A stretch of DNA of 64,000 nt from Chromatiales bacterium (GTDB taxonomy: Bacteria; Pseudomonadota; Gammaproteobacteria; SpSt-1174), in contig JABURS010000032.1 in assembly GCA_014762505.1 (NCBI GenBank), positions 62,001 to 126,000 on the forward strand, given 5' to 3'. Numbering within the stretch: the first letter of the stretch is position 1; each line of letters starts with the position of its first letter. Under the pieces are notes generated by a model. That model did not search any database. It had not been told where the DNA came from and saw nothing but the letters and a program-made list of their open reading frames with translations. The position numbers and the translations under genes are program-made. This document shows positions 9,801 through 17,658 of this stretch, piece after piece.

Positions 9801-10929
9801 CACCGCCCGCTGGACGGAGACCTGGCGGGCGGACATCGGCACCCTCTGGCACGCCGAACTCGACGGCATCCCGGTGGTGCACCACCAGGCCCCGGGCGGT
9901 CGCTGGCTGCCCGAGTGGCGCCCCTGGCCGGGCGAGTCCGTGACGCTGCACGTCACCCGCCCGGACGGCGTGCCCGGACCCACGCTCACCATCGACCACA
10001 GCCGCCTGACCCTGCGCCCGGGCCAGCGCGCCACCGACGCCTCGCTGGCACTCACCCTGCGCAGCAGCCGCGGCGGCCAGCACGACATCCTGCTGCCGGA
10101 GGACGCGACCCTGCAGACCGTCACCCTCGACGGCCTCGTCCAGCCCATACGCCAGGAAGGGCGGCGCGTCACCCTGCCCCTGCGCCCCGGCACGCAGGAG
10201 GCCCGCCTGGACTGGCGCAGTCCCGAGGGCATCGGCGCGAGCCTGCGCAGCCCGGCGGTGGACCTGGGCCTGCCCAGCGTCAACGCCGAGCTCGTGATCG
10301 AACCGGGCCGCGACCGCTGGGTGCTGTGGACCCAGGGCCCGCTGCTCGGACCCGCCGTGCTGTTCTGGGGCGTGCTCATCGTGCTCGTCATCGTCGCCGC
10401 CGGACTGGCCCGCGTGCCGCTCACCCCGCTGCGCACCCTCTCCTGGCTGCTGCTCGGCGTGGGCCTGAGCCAGGTGCCGGTCATCGTCGGCGTCATCGTC
10501 GTCGGCTGGCTGCTGGCCCTGGGCGCCCGCGCACGCCTCCGGGCCGACAGTGACCCGCTGCTCTTCAACAGCCTGCAGCTCGGCCTCGGCATGCTCACGC
10601 TCATGGCCCTCGCCGCCCTGGTCTTCGCCGTGGAACGCGGCCTGCTCGGCCTGCCCGAGATGCAGATCGCCGGCAACGGCTCCAGCGCCTGGCAGCTCAA
10701 CTGGTACGCCGACCGCGCCGAGAGCACCCTGCCCCAGGCCTGGGTGCTCTCGGCCCCACTCATGGCCTACCGCCTGCTCATGCTCGCCTGGGCGCTATGG
10801 CTCGCCTTCGCCCTGCTGGGCTGGCTGCGCTGGGGCTGGCAATGCTTCAGCCGGAACGGCCTGTGGAAAAAGGTGCAGTTGGTGGAGAAAAAGGCCAAGC
10901 CCGCGCAGCCCGAAGACGACAAGGCCTGA
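6859..10929 (+). CDS. very large exported membrane protein of unknown function (1356 aa)
   Basis: I do not recognise a characterised family. The protein starts with a signal peptide (MRALLVLFTLLVMSPGGHAA) and a long, beta-rich periplasmic region to about residue 470. A cluster of membrane segments follows (about 470-570). A charged loop then leads to another segment near 672-695 and a second signal-peptide-like segment ending LPAPARA near 735. A second large beta-rich domain (about 740-1160) is followed by at least four C-terminal membrane segments and a lysine-rich cytoplasmic tail. The layout looks like two tandem periplasm-plus-membrane modules fused in one chain. It is transcribed alone. 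A role in the envelope is inference from topology only. Confidence 0.8.
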   Translation: MRALLVLFTLLVMSPGGHAATDPATIPEPLRPWQAWVLKGHEDLACPFLYNNASTRQCAWPTTLVVEASATGARFTQDWQNYLEGWLALPGDAERWPQDVTLNGAPAVVVERNGRPAVHAGPGRHRIEGRFLWPSLPEQLAVPHDTGLVQLQVNGRAIGRPDLDTQGRLWLGERQRDALDTAGDRLGVEVFRRVIDEVPLQVVTRIELRVSGAPREVVLGRALLADAIPVRLDSPLPARLEPDGRLRVQLRPGSFRIDLTSRHPAPVEALAPTDNTAPWPGTEVWVFDARPALRLVEIEGVAAVDPRQTNLPREWQDLPAYRLTAGERLGFTTIRRGDPEPEPNRLTLHRDIWLDFDGTGYTLSDRIGGQLSQGWRLEADPALELGRVSIDDQLQFITRRGEDGPLGVEVRRGELNLAADSRIEGDTRRLPAVGWQQDVQQLSATLHLPPGWTLLAASGVDQVPGTWLQRWTLLDLFVVLIAAAAVGRLWSWRWAALALVTLALIWHEPDAPRVVWLNLLAAIALLRVLPEGLFRRLVTGYRHLSLLVLVLIALPFLVDQVRHGLYPQLERPGQMATALKRADVYQTVPQAGVVMEEALQAREPAKSEMADARTRLPAPATPPLTEIDPDAALQTGPGLPQWSWTRIPLGWSGPVAQEQHIGLTLLSPTGHLLLNALRVLLVVVLALLLAGWRPGGRLMPPRPDRSGSFGARQTGAAAVLLLAGVTGLLPAPARAEIPDPALLEELRQRLVEPAPCLPQCAQIPRMYLSAAPQALQLRLEVHAREAVAVPLPGQRDQWLASRVLVDGQPATGLRRDSTGAYWLDLAPGRHQVLIAGGLPAGDSLQLNLPLPPHRVEIEARGWSVEGVRETGVPERQLQLTRIEEAAAGELPMLEPTTLPPFVQVTRHLRLGLEWEARTEVRRLGPPGEAAVLAIPLLPGESVLTEGIRVEDGQVRVNLREGSLQWRSVLEPVGALTLTAPDTARWTETWRADIGTLWHAELDGIPVVHHQAPGGRWLPEWRPWPGESVTLHVTRPDGVPGPTLTIDHSRLTLRPGQRATDASLALTLRSSRGGQHDILLPEDATLQTVTLDGLVQPIRQEGRRVTLPLRPGTQEARLDWRSPEGIGASLRSPAVDLGLPSVNAELVIEPGRDRWVLWTQGPLLGPAVLFWGVLIVLVIVAAGLARVPLTPLRTLSWLLLGVGLSQVPVIVGVIVVGWLLALGARARLRADSDPLLFNSLQLGLGMLTLMALAALVFAVERGLLGLPEMQIAGNGSSAWQLNWYADRAESTLPQAWVLSAPLMAYRLLMLAWALWLAFALLGWLRWGWQCFSRNGLWKKVQLVEKKAKPAQPEDDKA

Positions 10930-10950
10930 GTCCGGCAACGGAAGCACTTT

Positions 10951-11070
10951 GCCACAGAGGACACAGAGAAGGCCATGCCCCGGGATCCAGGCGGCAGGGG
11001 AGGACGGGAACCGGGGAAACAGAAGTGACTGGAACGGGTTTTCCCCTGTGGACTCCGTGCCCTCTGTGGC
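10951..11070. repeat. CACAGAG-family inverted repeat, copy 2
   Basis: GCCACAGAGGACACAGAG at the left is mirrored by GTGCCCTCTGTGGC at the right, 120 bases end to end. It fills the gap between the large membrane protein gene and a convergent small gene. Confidence 0.75.
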
Positions 11071-11109
11071 AGAAAACACCCATGCACCCGGGGCGCCAGA
11101 CCGCCCCGG

Positions 11110-11613
11110 CTACCGCGCCATCAGGATGCGATAGGCCTGCGGCTGGCTGGCGGCGATGTCCCATTGTCCCTGCTCGATGGCCTCGATGAAGCGGTTGCAG
11201 AGGTAGTCCTGCGACGCGTCCGGGCGGGCCTGCAGGGTGGCGGCCAGTTCACGGGCCTGGTGGTGGGTGTCCTCGTGCAGGCGGGCGCGCAGGCGGCTGG
11301 CCTGCGCCTCGCCCGAGCGCGCGGCAACCGCCTCCATCACCCGCTCGCTGAGCTGGCGGCTGCGCACCAGGGCCGGTTCGTTGCGCCGGGCCCAGGCATC
11401 GAGACTGGCACGCCCGGGTCGCGCCAGCTCGGCATGACGTTCCCGGCAGTGACGCATCCCCTCTTCCAGCCCCCGTTCGACGGCCAGCACGGTGGTGGCC
11501 GCGCGCATCACCTCGATGGCGTCTTCCATGGTTAGCTGCATCTCGGCGGCCGGCCCGGCCACGGGCAGGGCGATGAAGGCCGCGAGACAACCTGTGGCGA
11601 CCAGCCTGGGCAT
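11110..11613 (-). CDS. small exported protein of unknown function
   Basis: From the ATG at 11613 this is 167 residues with a clear signal peptide (MPRLVATGCLAAFIALPVAGPAAE). The mature part is mostly helical and charged, with two widely spaced cysteines (CRERHAE and YLCNRF) that could form a disulphide in the periplasm. The frame also opens 12 codons earlier (11649), but that extension would bury the signal sequence. No family was recognised. It faces the large membrane protein gene tail to tail and lies downstream of the esterase gene on the same strand. Confidence 0.7.
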   Translation of the reverse strand: MPRLVATGCLAAFIALPVAGPAAEMQLTMEDAIEVMRAATTVLAVERGLEEGMRHCRERHAELARPGRASLDAWARRNEPALVRSRQLSERVMEAVAARSGEAQASRLRARLHEDTHHQARELAATLQARPDASQDYLCNRFIEAIEQGQWDIAASQPQAYRILMAR

Positions 11614-11703
11614 GGTGGTGTCCTGCAGGGTATCCGGGGAGTCTTCCATTCTGGCCGCCGGCCACCACCCGGCAACCCGCAGGGCCCGGGAACTTGAACC
11701 AGT

Positions 11704-12489
11704 TCACGCTTTGAGGAAGGACCAGAGGGCCTCGAGAAAGGCCTCGGGCTGCTCGGCGTAGACCCAGTGCCCCGCCCCCTCGATGCCCTGCAGCGTGGCC
11801 GCGGGGAAATGGGCCTGGATCACGGGCAGGGCCGCCTCGGTCACGTAGTCCGAGCGGGTGCCGTGGAGGAAGCAGGCCGGGCCGGCGTAATGCCCGGACG
11901 CCAGGGCCGGGGGCACCTCCTGGATGACGGGCACGGCCGCCTCGAGGGCGTCGAGGTCGATGCGCCAGCCCCAGCGCTCTCCCTGCTTCTCCAGGTTCTG
12001 CAGGAGGAACTGGCGCAGGGCCTCGGGGCCGAGCTGCGCGCGCAGCTGCTCGTTGGCATCGCGGCGGCTGCGCACCTGCCCGAGGTCCACCCCGCGCAGG
12101 GCGCGGAAGATGGCCTCGAAGCCATGGGTGTAACGCACCGGCGCGATGTCCACCACCGCCAGGCGGGCCACCTGCGCGGGATGACGCAGGGCGAACTCCA
12201 TGGCGAGCTTGCCGCCCATGCTGTGCCCCACCAGCACCACCTCGTCGAGCCCGCGGGCGGCGAAGAGTGCGGCGAGGTCCGCCGCCATGGCCGGGTAGTC
12301 CAGGGGCTCGGCATGGGGCGACTGGCCGTGGTGCCGCCGGTCCGGCACCAGCACGGGCCCGGCCTCGGCAAGCTGCCGGGCGATGCTGTGCCAGTTCACC
12401 CCGGAGCCGAGAAAGCCGTGCAGCAAGACCACGGGCGTGGCGCCCGTGGCAGCGTCGTAGTCGCGCGTGTACAGGGAGATCGGTGACAT
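11704..12489 (-). CDS. alpha/beta hydrolase, YbfF-type esterase
   Basis: This 261-residue alpha/beta hydrolase has the oxyanion region LLHGFLGSG (residues 22-30), DRRHHGQSPH, the nucleophile elbow VGHSMGG near residue 92, an acid in FLHGTRSDYV and the catalytic histidine in IEGAGHWVYAEQPEAF near 240. This order and the NWHSIARQL stretch match the YbfF/acyl-CoA esterase group acting on short acyl esters. It is cytoplasmic, with no signal peptide. It lies 9 bp downstream of the DUF1992 gene, so the pair is probably co-transcribed. The physiological substrate is unknown. Confidence 0.88.
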   Translation of the reverse strand: MSPISLYTRDYDAATGATPVVLLHGFLGSGVNWHSIARQLAEAGPVLVPDRRHHGQSPHAEPLDYPAMAADLAALFAARGLDEVVLVGHSMGGKLAMEFALRHPAQVARLAVVDIAPVRYTHGFEAIFRALRGVDLGQVRSRRDANEQLRAQLGPEALRQFLLQNLEKQGERWGWRIDLDALEAAVPVIQEVPPALASGHYAGPACFLHGTRSDYVTEAALPVIQAHFPAATLQGIEGAGHWVYAEQPEAFLEALWSFLKA

Positions 12490-12498
12490 GCCAGGGTA

Positions 12499-12903
12499 TC
12501 AGTTGCGGTTCTCGAGAACGGACCGGGACGCCTGCCCCTCGTCCGACAACCGTTCCACCATCTGCTCATAGTAGGCCTGCTCAAGGACCAGCGGGCCGCC
12601 GCGGCCCGCACCCAGGCGATTCATGAGCAGGCGCAGGCGACGGCTGGCGGCCTCGCGGGCATCGGGATCGGCCGCCTCGCGGATCAGGGTCTCGACGTCG
12701 TGGATCTCGCGGCGCAGGCGCACCTCCTCGGGCACGAACCCGGCATTCTTCAGGATGCGGTAGGCCATGCGCAGTTCCGGGGCGACAAAGGGGGCGTCGG
12801 GCTCCTGCGGCAGCGGCCGGCCCGCCCCCGGCAGGTCGTCGAACTCGCCACGCGCCGCCGCCTCGGCCAGACGCTGCTCCACGATGTCGTCGAGTAGTCC
12901 CAT
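12499..12903 (-). CDS. DUF1992 (DnaJ-homologue C28-like) protein
   Basis: This 134-residue cytoplasmic protein has the DUF1992 signature: MGLLDDIVEQRLAEAAARG, FDDLPGAGRPL, LRMAYRILKNAGFVP and the arginine-rich LMNRLG region. The same domain occurs in the eukaryotic DNAJC28 protein and in E. coli YhdN-like proteins. No biochemical function is established. It is the first gene of a short minus-strand pair with the esterase and is divergent from the PA2779-like gene. Confidence 0.85.
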   Translation of the reverse strand: MGLLDDIVEQRLAEAAARGEFDDLPGAGRPLPQEPDAPFVAPELRMAYRILKNAGFVPEEVRLRREIHDVETLIREAADPDAREAASRRLRLLMNRLGAGRGGPLVLEQAYYEQMVERLSDEGQASRSVLENRN

Positions 12904-13012
12904 CCGGGCATTCTAACCGCTATGCCATGACGGGGTTCACTACCTTTCCCGCCTGCTTCCCGCTAGACTCGGGCGAGACCAAGAACAATCCAACCCGCAG
13001 AGGAGATCCACC

Positions 13013-13408
13013 ATGGTACTGTCCAACTTCTCCCGCAATCTCGGTCTGGCCGTCGTCGGCATGGGCCTGATGGGCGCCCAGATCGTCCCCGTGCAGGCCG
13101 CCATGGTCGGCACCCAGCAGGTGGTCCAGGCCGAGCAGTCGCGCGTCGACCGCGCCCAGCTGCTGGCCGCCCTGGAGCGCGAGGACGTGCGCAGCCAGCT
13201 CGAGTCCATGGGCGTCGACCAGGCAATGGCCGCCGAACGCGTGGCCGCCATGACCGATGCCGAGATCGCCGAACTCAACCAGCGCATCGGCGAACTGCCG
13301 GCCGGTGGTGATGCCCTGGGCGTGATCCTGGTCATCTTCCTGGTCTTCGTCATCACGGACGTGCTCGGTGCGACCGACATCTTCCCGTTCATCAATCCGG
13401 TGCGCTAA
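13013..13408 (+). CDS. PA2779 family membrane-associated protein
   Basis: This 131-residue protein has a signal peptide ending PVQAAM, then VGTQQVVQAEQ, a helical region with ALEREDVRSQLESMGVD, and a C-terminal hydrophobic segment (ALGVILVIFLVFVITDVL) before DIFPFINPVR. This arrangement and the coupling to a PA2778-like peptidase match the PA2779/PA2778 pair known from pseudomonads, whose role is undefined. A strong Shine-Dalgarno (AGGAGA) precedes the ATG. The downstream lipoprotein gene overlaps its 3' end, and a strong terminator follows directly. Confidence 0.85.
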   Translation: MVLSNFSRNLGLAVVGMGLMGAQIVPVQAAMVGTQQVVQAEQSRVDRAQLLAALEREDVRSQLESMGVDQAMAAERVAAMTDAEIAELNQRIGELPAGGDALGVILVIFLVFVITDVLGATDIFPFINPVR

Positions 13409-14408
13409 GCACGCCCCAGGCCCGTCGCGCGCCCGCCTCCTGGCGGGCGCGCTTTTTGTGTGGCTGCTGGCCAGCGGCTGTGCCGGCACGCCGCAGACCC
13501 GCGCCCTGCTGGAGGCGCCGCCGGCGACACTGCCACCCGCGCGCGAACTCGCCGACACGCCCTTCTATCCCCAGGAAGACTACCAGTGCGGCCCCGCGGC
13601 GCTCGCCACCCTGCTCACCCCCCTGGGGGTGGATACCAGCCCCGAGGCACTGGTCGGCGAGGTCTACCTGCCCGCGCGCCAGGGCAGCCTGCAGCCGGAG
13701 ATGCTGGCCGCCATCCGCAAGCGCGGGCTGCTGCCGGTGGTGCTGCCGCGCGAGCTGTCCGCCATCCTCGAGGAGATCGATGCCGGCCACCCCGTGCTGG
13801 TGCTGCAGAACCTCGGCCTCGACTGGTACCCCAGGTGGCACTACGCCGTGGTGGTGGGCTACGACCTCGACCGCCGGCAGCTGGTGCTGCGCTCCGGCAC
13901 CACCGAACGCTGGACCACCGCGTTCCGGGTCTTCGAGCGCACCTGGCAACGCGGTGACCACTGGGCCGTGGTGGCCGTGCGCCCGGGCGTGGTGCCGCCC
14001 TCCGCCGACCTGCTGGCCATGCTGCGCGCCACCGCCGACCTGGAGGAGACCGGCCGCGGGGCCCCGGCGCTGACGAGTTACCGCGCCATCGCCAACCGCT
14101 GGCCGGATGCGGCCCTGGCACAGTTCAGCCTGGCCAATGCCCTGATGGGGACCGACGAGCCGCAGGCGGCCAGGGCCCACTACCTGCAGGCCACGGCCCT
14201 CGACCCGGACTTCGCCCCTGCCTGGAACAACCTCGCCTATGCCCTGCAGGGCAGCGGCTGTCATGGCGAGGCGCTGCTGGCGGCGGATTGTGCGCGCCGG
14301 CTCGCGCCGCAGGATGCGACCATCGCCGGCACGCTGGCCGAGCTGCGCGACGCCCCGCCCGTACCGGGTGATCCCGCCTGCCCGGTCATCCGCTGTCCGC
14401 TGGACTAG
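13368..14408 (+). CDS. PA2778 family lipoprotein: C39-like cysteine peptidase with TPR repeats
   Basis: The N-terminal hydrophobic stretch LLAGALFVWLLASGC is a lipoprotein signal with the lipobox cysteine. The peptidase domain carries DYQCGPAALATLL (nucleophile Cys) and WHYAVVVGYD (His), the C39/papain-like pattern. TPR units (LAQFSLANALMGTDEPQAA, FAPAWNNLAYALQGSG) follow to the end. The GTG at 13368 is the only upstream start that gives a workable signal peptide; it overlaps the PA2779-like gene by 41 bases. The signal-peptide codons lie inside a perfect terminator hairpin (13427-13457), which is unusual. A later GTG at 13458 would leave the signal too short. Confidence 0.8.
   Translation: MRPTSSRSSIRCAKHAPGPSRARLLAGALFVWLLASGCAGTPQTRALLEAPPATLPPARELADTPFYPQEDYQCGPAALATLLTPLGVDTSPEALVGEVYLPARQGSLQPEMLAAIRKRGLLPVVLPRELSAILEEIDAGHPVLVLQNLGLDWYPRWHYAVVVGYDLDRRQLVLRSGTTERWTTAFRVFERTWQRGDHWAVVAVRPGVVPPSADLLAMLRATADLEETGRGAPALTSYRAIANRWPDAALAQFSLANALMGTDEPQAARAHYLQATALDPDFAPAWNNLAYALQGSGCHGEALLAADCARRLAPQDATIAGTLAELRDAPPVPGDPACPVIRCPLD
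13427..13457 (+). terminator. perfect rho-independent terminator inside the start of the PA2778-like gene
   Basis: An 11-bp perfect GC stem (GCGCGCCCGCC / GGCGGGCGCGC) with a four-base TCCT loop is followed by five T. It would end the PA2779-like transcript, yet it lies within the coding sequence for the signal peptide of the next gene. Confidence 0.85.
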
Positions 14409-15193
14409 CCGTTTTCCAGCGGCGCCCCGTCCCGGCCCGCCAGGAGGTCCGCCACCCAGGCCGGGAAGTCCCGGGCCAGGGCCGCCCCGGGCCGCTCGAT
14501 CCGCGCCTCGTCGCCCGGCCGGTACTTGCCGGTCTGCACCAGCACGCCCGCAAGCCCAGCTGCCAGCGCGCCCTGCACGTCGGCGAGGGCGTCGTCGCCC
14601 ACCATCACCACCTCGTCCGGCGCACAGCCCAGGGCCTCGACCGCCCCCAGGAAGAAGCCGGCGGCGGGCTTGCCGAGCACCAGGGCCCGGGTATCGGCCG
14701 CGTATTCCAGGGCGCGCAGGAAGGGGCCGATGTCGAGACTCAGGCCCGAATCCTCCATGAAGTAGCGGTTGTCGCCCATGGCGATGAGCGGGGCACCCGC
14801 CATCAGCAGGCGGAAGGCCGCATTCAGGTGCGCGTAGTCGAATGCCTCGCCGGCATCGCCCAGTACCACGGCATCGGGGTCGGTCGTATCCAGATCGGCA
14901 AACTCCGGGGCGAGCTCCGGATGGATGAGCAGAAAGGGCCGCCGCCCCTGCTCCAGCAGGTGGGCACGCACCGCGGCCGGCGCCGTGAAGATCTCCCCGT
15001 CCTCGATGGCAAACCCGAGCCCGCGCAGCTTCTCGCCGATGGCCGCGCGCGTGCTGCGGGTGGTGTTGGTGACAAAGCGCAGCGGCAGCCCCGTCTCCCG
15101 CAGGGCGGCGAGGGCCTGCGGCGCGCCGGGCACGGCCCGGCTGCCCACGTACAGCACCCCCGAGAGGTCCAGCAGTATGCCCCTGATCGTCAT
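14405..15193 (-). CDS. HAD-superfamily IIA hydrolase, TIGR01458/LHPP-like
   Basis: This 262-residue HAD phosphatase carries the nucleophile motif LLDLSGVLY near residue 8, motif [10 protein letters not shown] near 41, and motif III/IV KPAAGFF and [12 protein letters not shown] near 180-205. The DxSGVLY variant, with serine where DxDGT-type enzymes have aspartate, is typical of the LHPP group (phospholysine/phosphohistidine/pyrophosphate phosphatases). Its 3' end overlaps that of the convergent PA2778-like gene by four bases. The true substrate is not deducible from sequence. Confidence 0.87.
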   Translation of the reverse strand: MTIRGILLDLSGVLYVGSRAVPGAPQALAALRETGLPLRFVTNTTRSTRAAIGEKLRGLGFAIEDGEIFTAPAAVRAHLLEQGRRPFLLIHPELAPEFADLDTTDPDAVVLGDAGEAFDYAHLNAAFRLLMAGAPLIAMGDNRYFMEDSGLSLDIGPFLRALEYAADTRALVLGKPAAGFFLGAVEALGCAPDEVVMVGDDALADVQGALAAGLAGVLVQTGKYRPGDEARIERPGAALARDFPAWVADLLAGRDGAPLENG

Positions 15194-15375
15194 GGCCTGA
15201 TTCTAGCCGCCCGGGCGCGGGCCCACCGGGAACGAGGGAAGCCCGTGACGGATTCTGCTATCATACGCGGCCTTGGGCCGGCGCCAGGCGCCGCGTCCCG
15301 CCGGATTCCAGGCCCGGGCGCGCACCGCGCCGGCCAACGACACCGTATTTTTCAACCTCGAAACGGAAGCTGACC

Positions 15376-16386
15376 ATGCATATCGGTAAGACGCTGACCA
15401 ACTACATCATCGAGACCCAGCGCGGCATCGAAGGCGCCACCGGCGAATTCACCGGCCTGCTGAACGACATCGCCACCGCCTGCAAGAAGATCGCCTCCCT
15501 GGTCGACAAGGGCGATCTGATCGGCGTACTGGGCGCCGCCGGCTCCGAGAACGTGCAGGGCGAAGAACAGAAGAAGATGGACATCATCACCAACGAGGTG
15601 TTCATCGAAGCCCTGGAGAACAACGGCCATGTCGCCGCGCTGGCCTCCGAGGAAATGGAAGATGTCTACAATCTGGCGGCCGACAAGCCGCGTGGCCACT
15701 ACATGGTCACCTTCGACCCGCTCGACGGTTCCTCCAACATGGACGTGAACGTCTCGGTGGGCACCATCTTCTCCATCCTCAAGGCCCCCAAGGGCGTCGA
15801 GAACCCCTCCGCCAGCGACTTCATGCAGCCCGGCACCACCCAGGTCGCCGCCGGCTACTGCCTCTACGGTCCGTCCTCCATCATGGTCATCACCACCGGC
15901 CAGGGCGTGAAGATGTTCACCCTGGACCGCGACATGGGCGAGTTCATCATGACCCGTGACGACGTGAAGATCCCGGAAGACACCAAGGAATTCGCGATCA
16001 ACGCCTCCAACTCCCGCCACTGGGAGGCCCCGGTGAAGCGCTACATCGACGAGTGCCTGGCCGGCAAGGAAGGCCCGCGCGGCAAGGACTTCAACATGCG
16101 CTGGGTGGCCTCCATGGTCGCCGAGGTGCACCGCATCCTGACCCGTGGCGGCATCTTCATGTACCCGATCGACGAGAAGACCCGCGCCGCCGGCAAGGAA
16201 GGCAAGCTGCGCCTGATGTACGAGGCCAACCCGATGAGCTTCATCGTCGAACAGGCCGGCGGCGCCTCCACCACCGGCCGCGAGCGCATCCTGGACATCC
16301 AGCCGAAGGAACTGCACCAGCGCGTGCCCGTGGTGCTGGGCTCGAAGAACGAAGTGGAACTGGTGACCCGCTACCACAGCGAGTAA
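15376..16386 (+). CDS. fbp: class I fructose-1,6-bisphosphatase
   Basis: This 336-residue enzyme hydrolyses fructose-1,6-bisphosphate to fructose-6-phosphate in gluconeogenesis and the Calvin cycle. The metal and phosphate sites are visible: ASEEMED near residue 92, the class I signature [13 protein letters not shown] near 114, and [25 protein letters not shown] with the substrate-binding residues near 255-282. The length is typical of the family. It is monocistronic, with its own strong terminator 25 bp downstream. Confidence 0.97.
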   Translation: MHIGKTLTNYIIETQRGIEGATGEFTGLLNDIATACKKIASLVDKGDLIGVLGAAGSENVQGEEQKKMDIITNEVFIEALENNGHVAALASEEMEDVYNLAADKPRGHYMVTFDPLDGSSNMDVNVSVGTIFSILKAPKGVENPSASDFMQPGTTQVAAGYCLYGPSSIMVITTGQGVKMFTLDRDMGEFIMTRDDVKIPEDTKEFAINASNSRHWEAPVKRYIDECLAGKEGPRGKDFNMRWVASMVAEVHRILTRGGIFMYPIDEKTRAAGKEGKLRLMYEANPMSFIVEQAGGASTTGRERILDIQPKELHQRVPVVLGSKNEVELVTRYHSE

Positions 16387-16410
16387 GTCCACCACACAAG
16401 CGCTTCGCAG

Positions 16411-16438
16411 AAAGGCCCGGCAATGCCGGGCCTTTTTT
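16411..16438 (+). terminator. rho-independent terminator of fbp
   Basis: AAAGGCCCGGC, loop AAT, GCCGGGCC and a run of six T form a textbook intrinsic terminator 25 bp after the fbp stop. Confidence 0.92.
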
Positions 16439-16440
16439 GT

Positions 16441-16513
16441 GCCACAGAGGACACAGAGATCACAGAGGTCCAGGGAGGCAGTTTTCCTTCGTCTGCTCTA
16501 CGTCCTCTGTGGC
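16441..16513. repeat. CACAGAG-family inverted repeat, copy 3
   Basis: GCCACAGAGGACACAGAGAT with a further CACAGAG unit at the left is mirrored by CCTCTGTGGC at the right, 73 bases end to end. It begins two bases after the fbp terminator T-run. Confidence 0.75.
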
Positions 16514-16543
16514 AAGCCCGCTTTCACCCCGAGACGATGATCC

Positions 16544-16620
16544 ATAGGGCGGCCCATGGCCGCCGTGGTCCTGCCGGTCCTATTCACCATCACGCTGGCG
16601 GCGGGCACGGCCCGCCCTAT
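16544..16620. repeat. ATAGGGCGG inverted repeat
   Basis: A 21-base arm at 16544-16564 is mirrored with few mismatches at 16600-16620. Each arm is itself close to palindromic (GGGCGGG..CCCGCC pattern), so a compact double hairpin can form. It sits between CACAGAG copies 3 and 4. Confidence 0.65.
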
Positions 16621-16653
16621 CCGTCCGGGTTCAGATCCCGGGCAGGGACGTCC

Positions 16654-16729
16654 ATGCACGACAGAAGTTACGGAGATCACCGAGCCAGGGCGTCTCGATT
16701 TCCTCTGTGCACTCTGTGTCCTCTGTGGC
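16654..16729. repeat. CACAGAG-family inverted repeat, copy 4
   Basis: The left arm is eroded (CGACAGAAGTTACGGAGATCAC). The right arm is well kept, with three tandem CTCTGTG units ending CCTCTGTGGC. Together with copy 3 and the ATAGGGCGG repeat it makes up most of the 480-base gap between fbp and the DUF4870 gene. Confidence 0.6.
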
Positions 16730-16866
16730 AAACCCGCCCGCCCTACCTCGTCACGTTCAGGGCCGTTGCGCCGCCCTGACCGCCGCGCTAGTCTGGTCAC
16801 CGGCACGCGATGGGGGGCATCGATCCAGCCGTGCCGACCAACAATAAATCCTCTGGAGAAGAATAA

Positions 16867-17205
16867 ATGAACGACACCACCAATTCGGGCACCGCCAAGG
16901 TCGTCTACATCCTCTACCTGGCCAGCCTCATCATCCCCCTGCTCAACATCATCGGCCTGATCATGGCCTATGTGAATCGTGGCCAGGCCCCCGAGTGGCT
17001 GCAGAGCCACTACACCTTCCAGATCCGCACCTTCTGGATCGGCTTGCTGTATGCCGTCCTCGGCATCATCACCGTGATCATCTTCGTCGGCTACCTGATC
17101 CTTCTGTTCCTGCTGGTCTGGCACATCGTGCGCTGCGTGAAGGGCCTGATGTACCTGGACAAGAACCAGGCCGTGCCCCAACCGGCCACCTGGATGTTCG
17201 GCTGA
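16867..17205 (+). CDS. DUF4870-type small membrane protein
   Basis: This 112-residue protein has three hydrophobic segments (VVYILYLASLIIPLLNIIGLIMAYV; FWIGLLYAVLGIITVIIFVGYLI; LLFLLVWHIVRCVKGL) and the motif WLQSHYTFQIRTFWIG, characteristic of the DUF4870/YjgN-like inner-membrane family (SHYxFQIRTFWxG). The function is unknown. CTGGAGAAG, a good ribosome site, lies just upstream of the ATG. It is monocistronic with a hairpin downstream. Confidence 0.82.
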   Translation: MNDTTNSGTAKVVYILYLASLIIPLLNIIGLIMAYVNRGQAPEWLQSHYTFQIRTFWIGLLYAVLGIITVIIFVGYLILLFLLVWHIVRCVKGLMYLDKNQAVPQPATWMFG

Positions 17206-17227
17206 GCCGGACACAACGGTTCTCCGG

Positions 17228-17252
17228 GAAAGCGGGCCGCCGGCCCGCTTTC
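17228..17252 (+). terminator. hairpin after the DUF4870 gene
   Basis: GAAAGCGGGCC, loop GCC, GGCCCGCTTTC is an 11-bp perfect stem about 20 bases after the stop. The T-run behind it is broken (TCGTTTCC), so termination may be partial. Confidence 0.65.
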
Positions 17253-17357
17253 TCGTTTCCGGGACATCGCCTACGCTTTAAGCCTGGTTTCAGGATGGGC
17301 GGCTAGCATGGCCCCCGTTGGTCGAGCTCGACCGCCACGAACCCACGGAGTACTGCC

Positions 17358-17657
17358 ATGAAACTGAAACTTGCTGCCGCCACCGCCGCCCTGTTCGCCG
17401 CCCTGAGCATGGGCGCCCAGGCCGATTCCCACGACAAGGTCCGCGAACTGCGCGAGGCCGGCGACATCCTGCCCCTGGTCACGCTCATCACCGACAGTCC
17501 GGAGCTGCGTGACGCACGCATCCTGGAGGCCGAGTTCGAGCGCGAGGACGGGCGTTACGTGTACGAAATCGAATACCTCACCCGCGACGGCGAGCACCGC
17601 AAGGGCTATTTCGACGCCGCCACCGGCGAGCTGCTGAAGTCCAAACGCAGGGACTGA
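17358..17657 (+). CDS. PepSY domain protein
   Basis: This 99-residue exported protein has a signal peptide ending GAQADS. The rest is a single PepSY domain: ILEAEFEREDGRYVYEIEYLTRDGEHRKGYFDAATGELL, with the closing KSKRRD tail. PepSY proteins are periplasmic and are often encoded just upstream of PhoPQ-like two-component systems, as here, where the response regulator starts one base after this stop. It may sense or modulate the kinase input, but that is inferred from gene order. Confidence 0.88.
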   Translation: MKLKLAAATAALFAALSMGAQADSHDKVRELREAGDILPLVTLITDSPELRDARILEAEFEREDGRYVYEIEYLTRDGEHRKGYFDAATGELLKSKRRD

Positions 17658-17658
17658 C

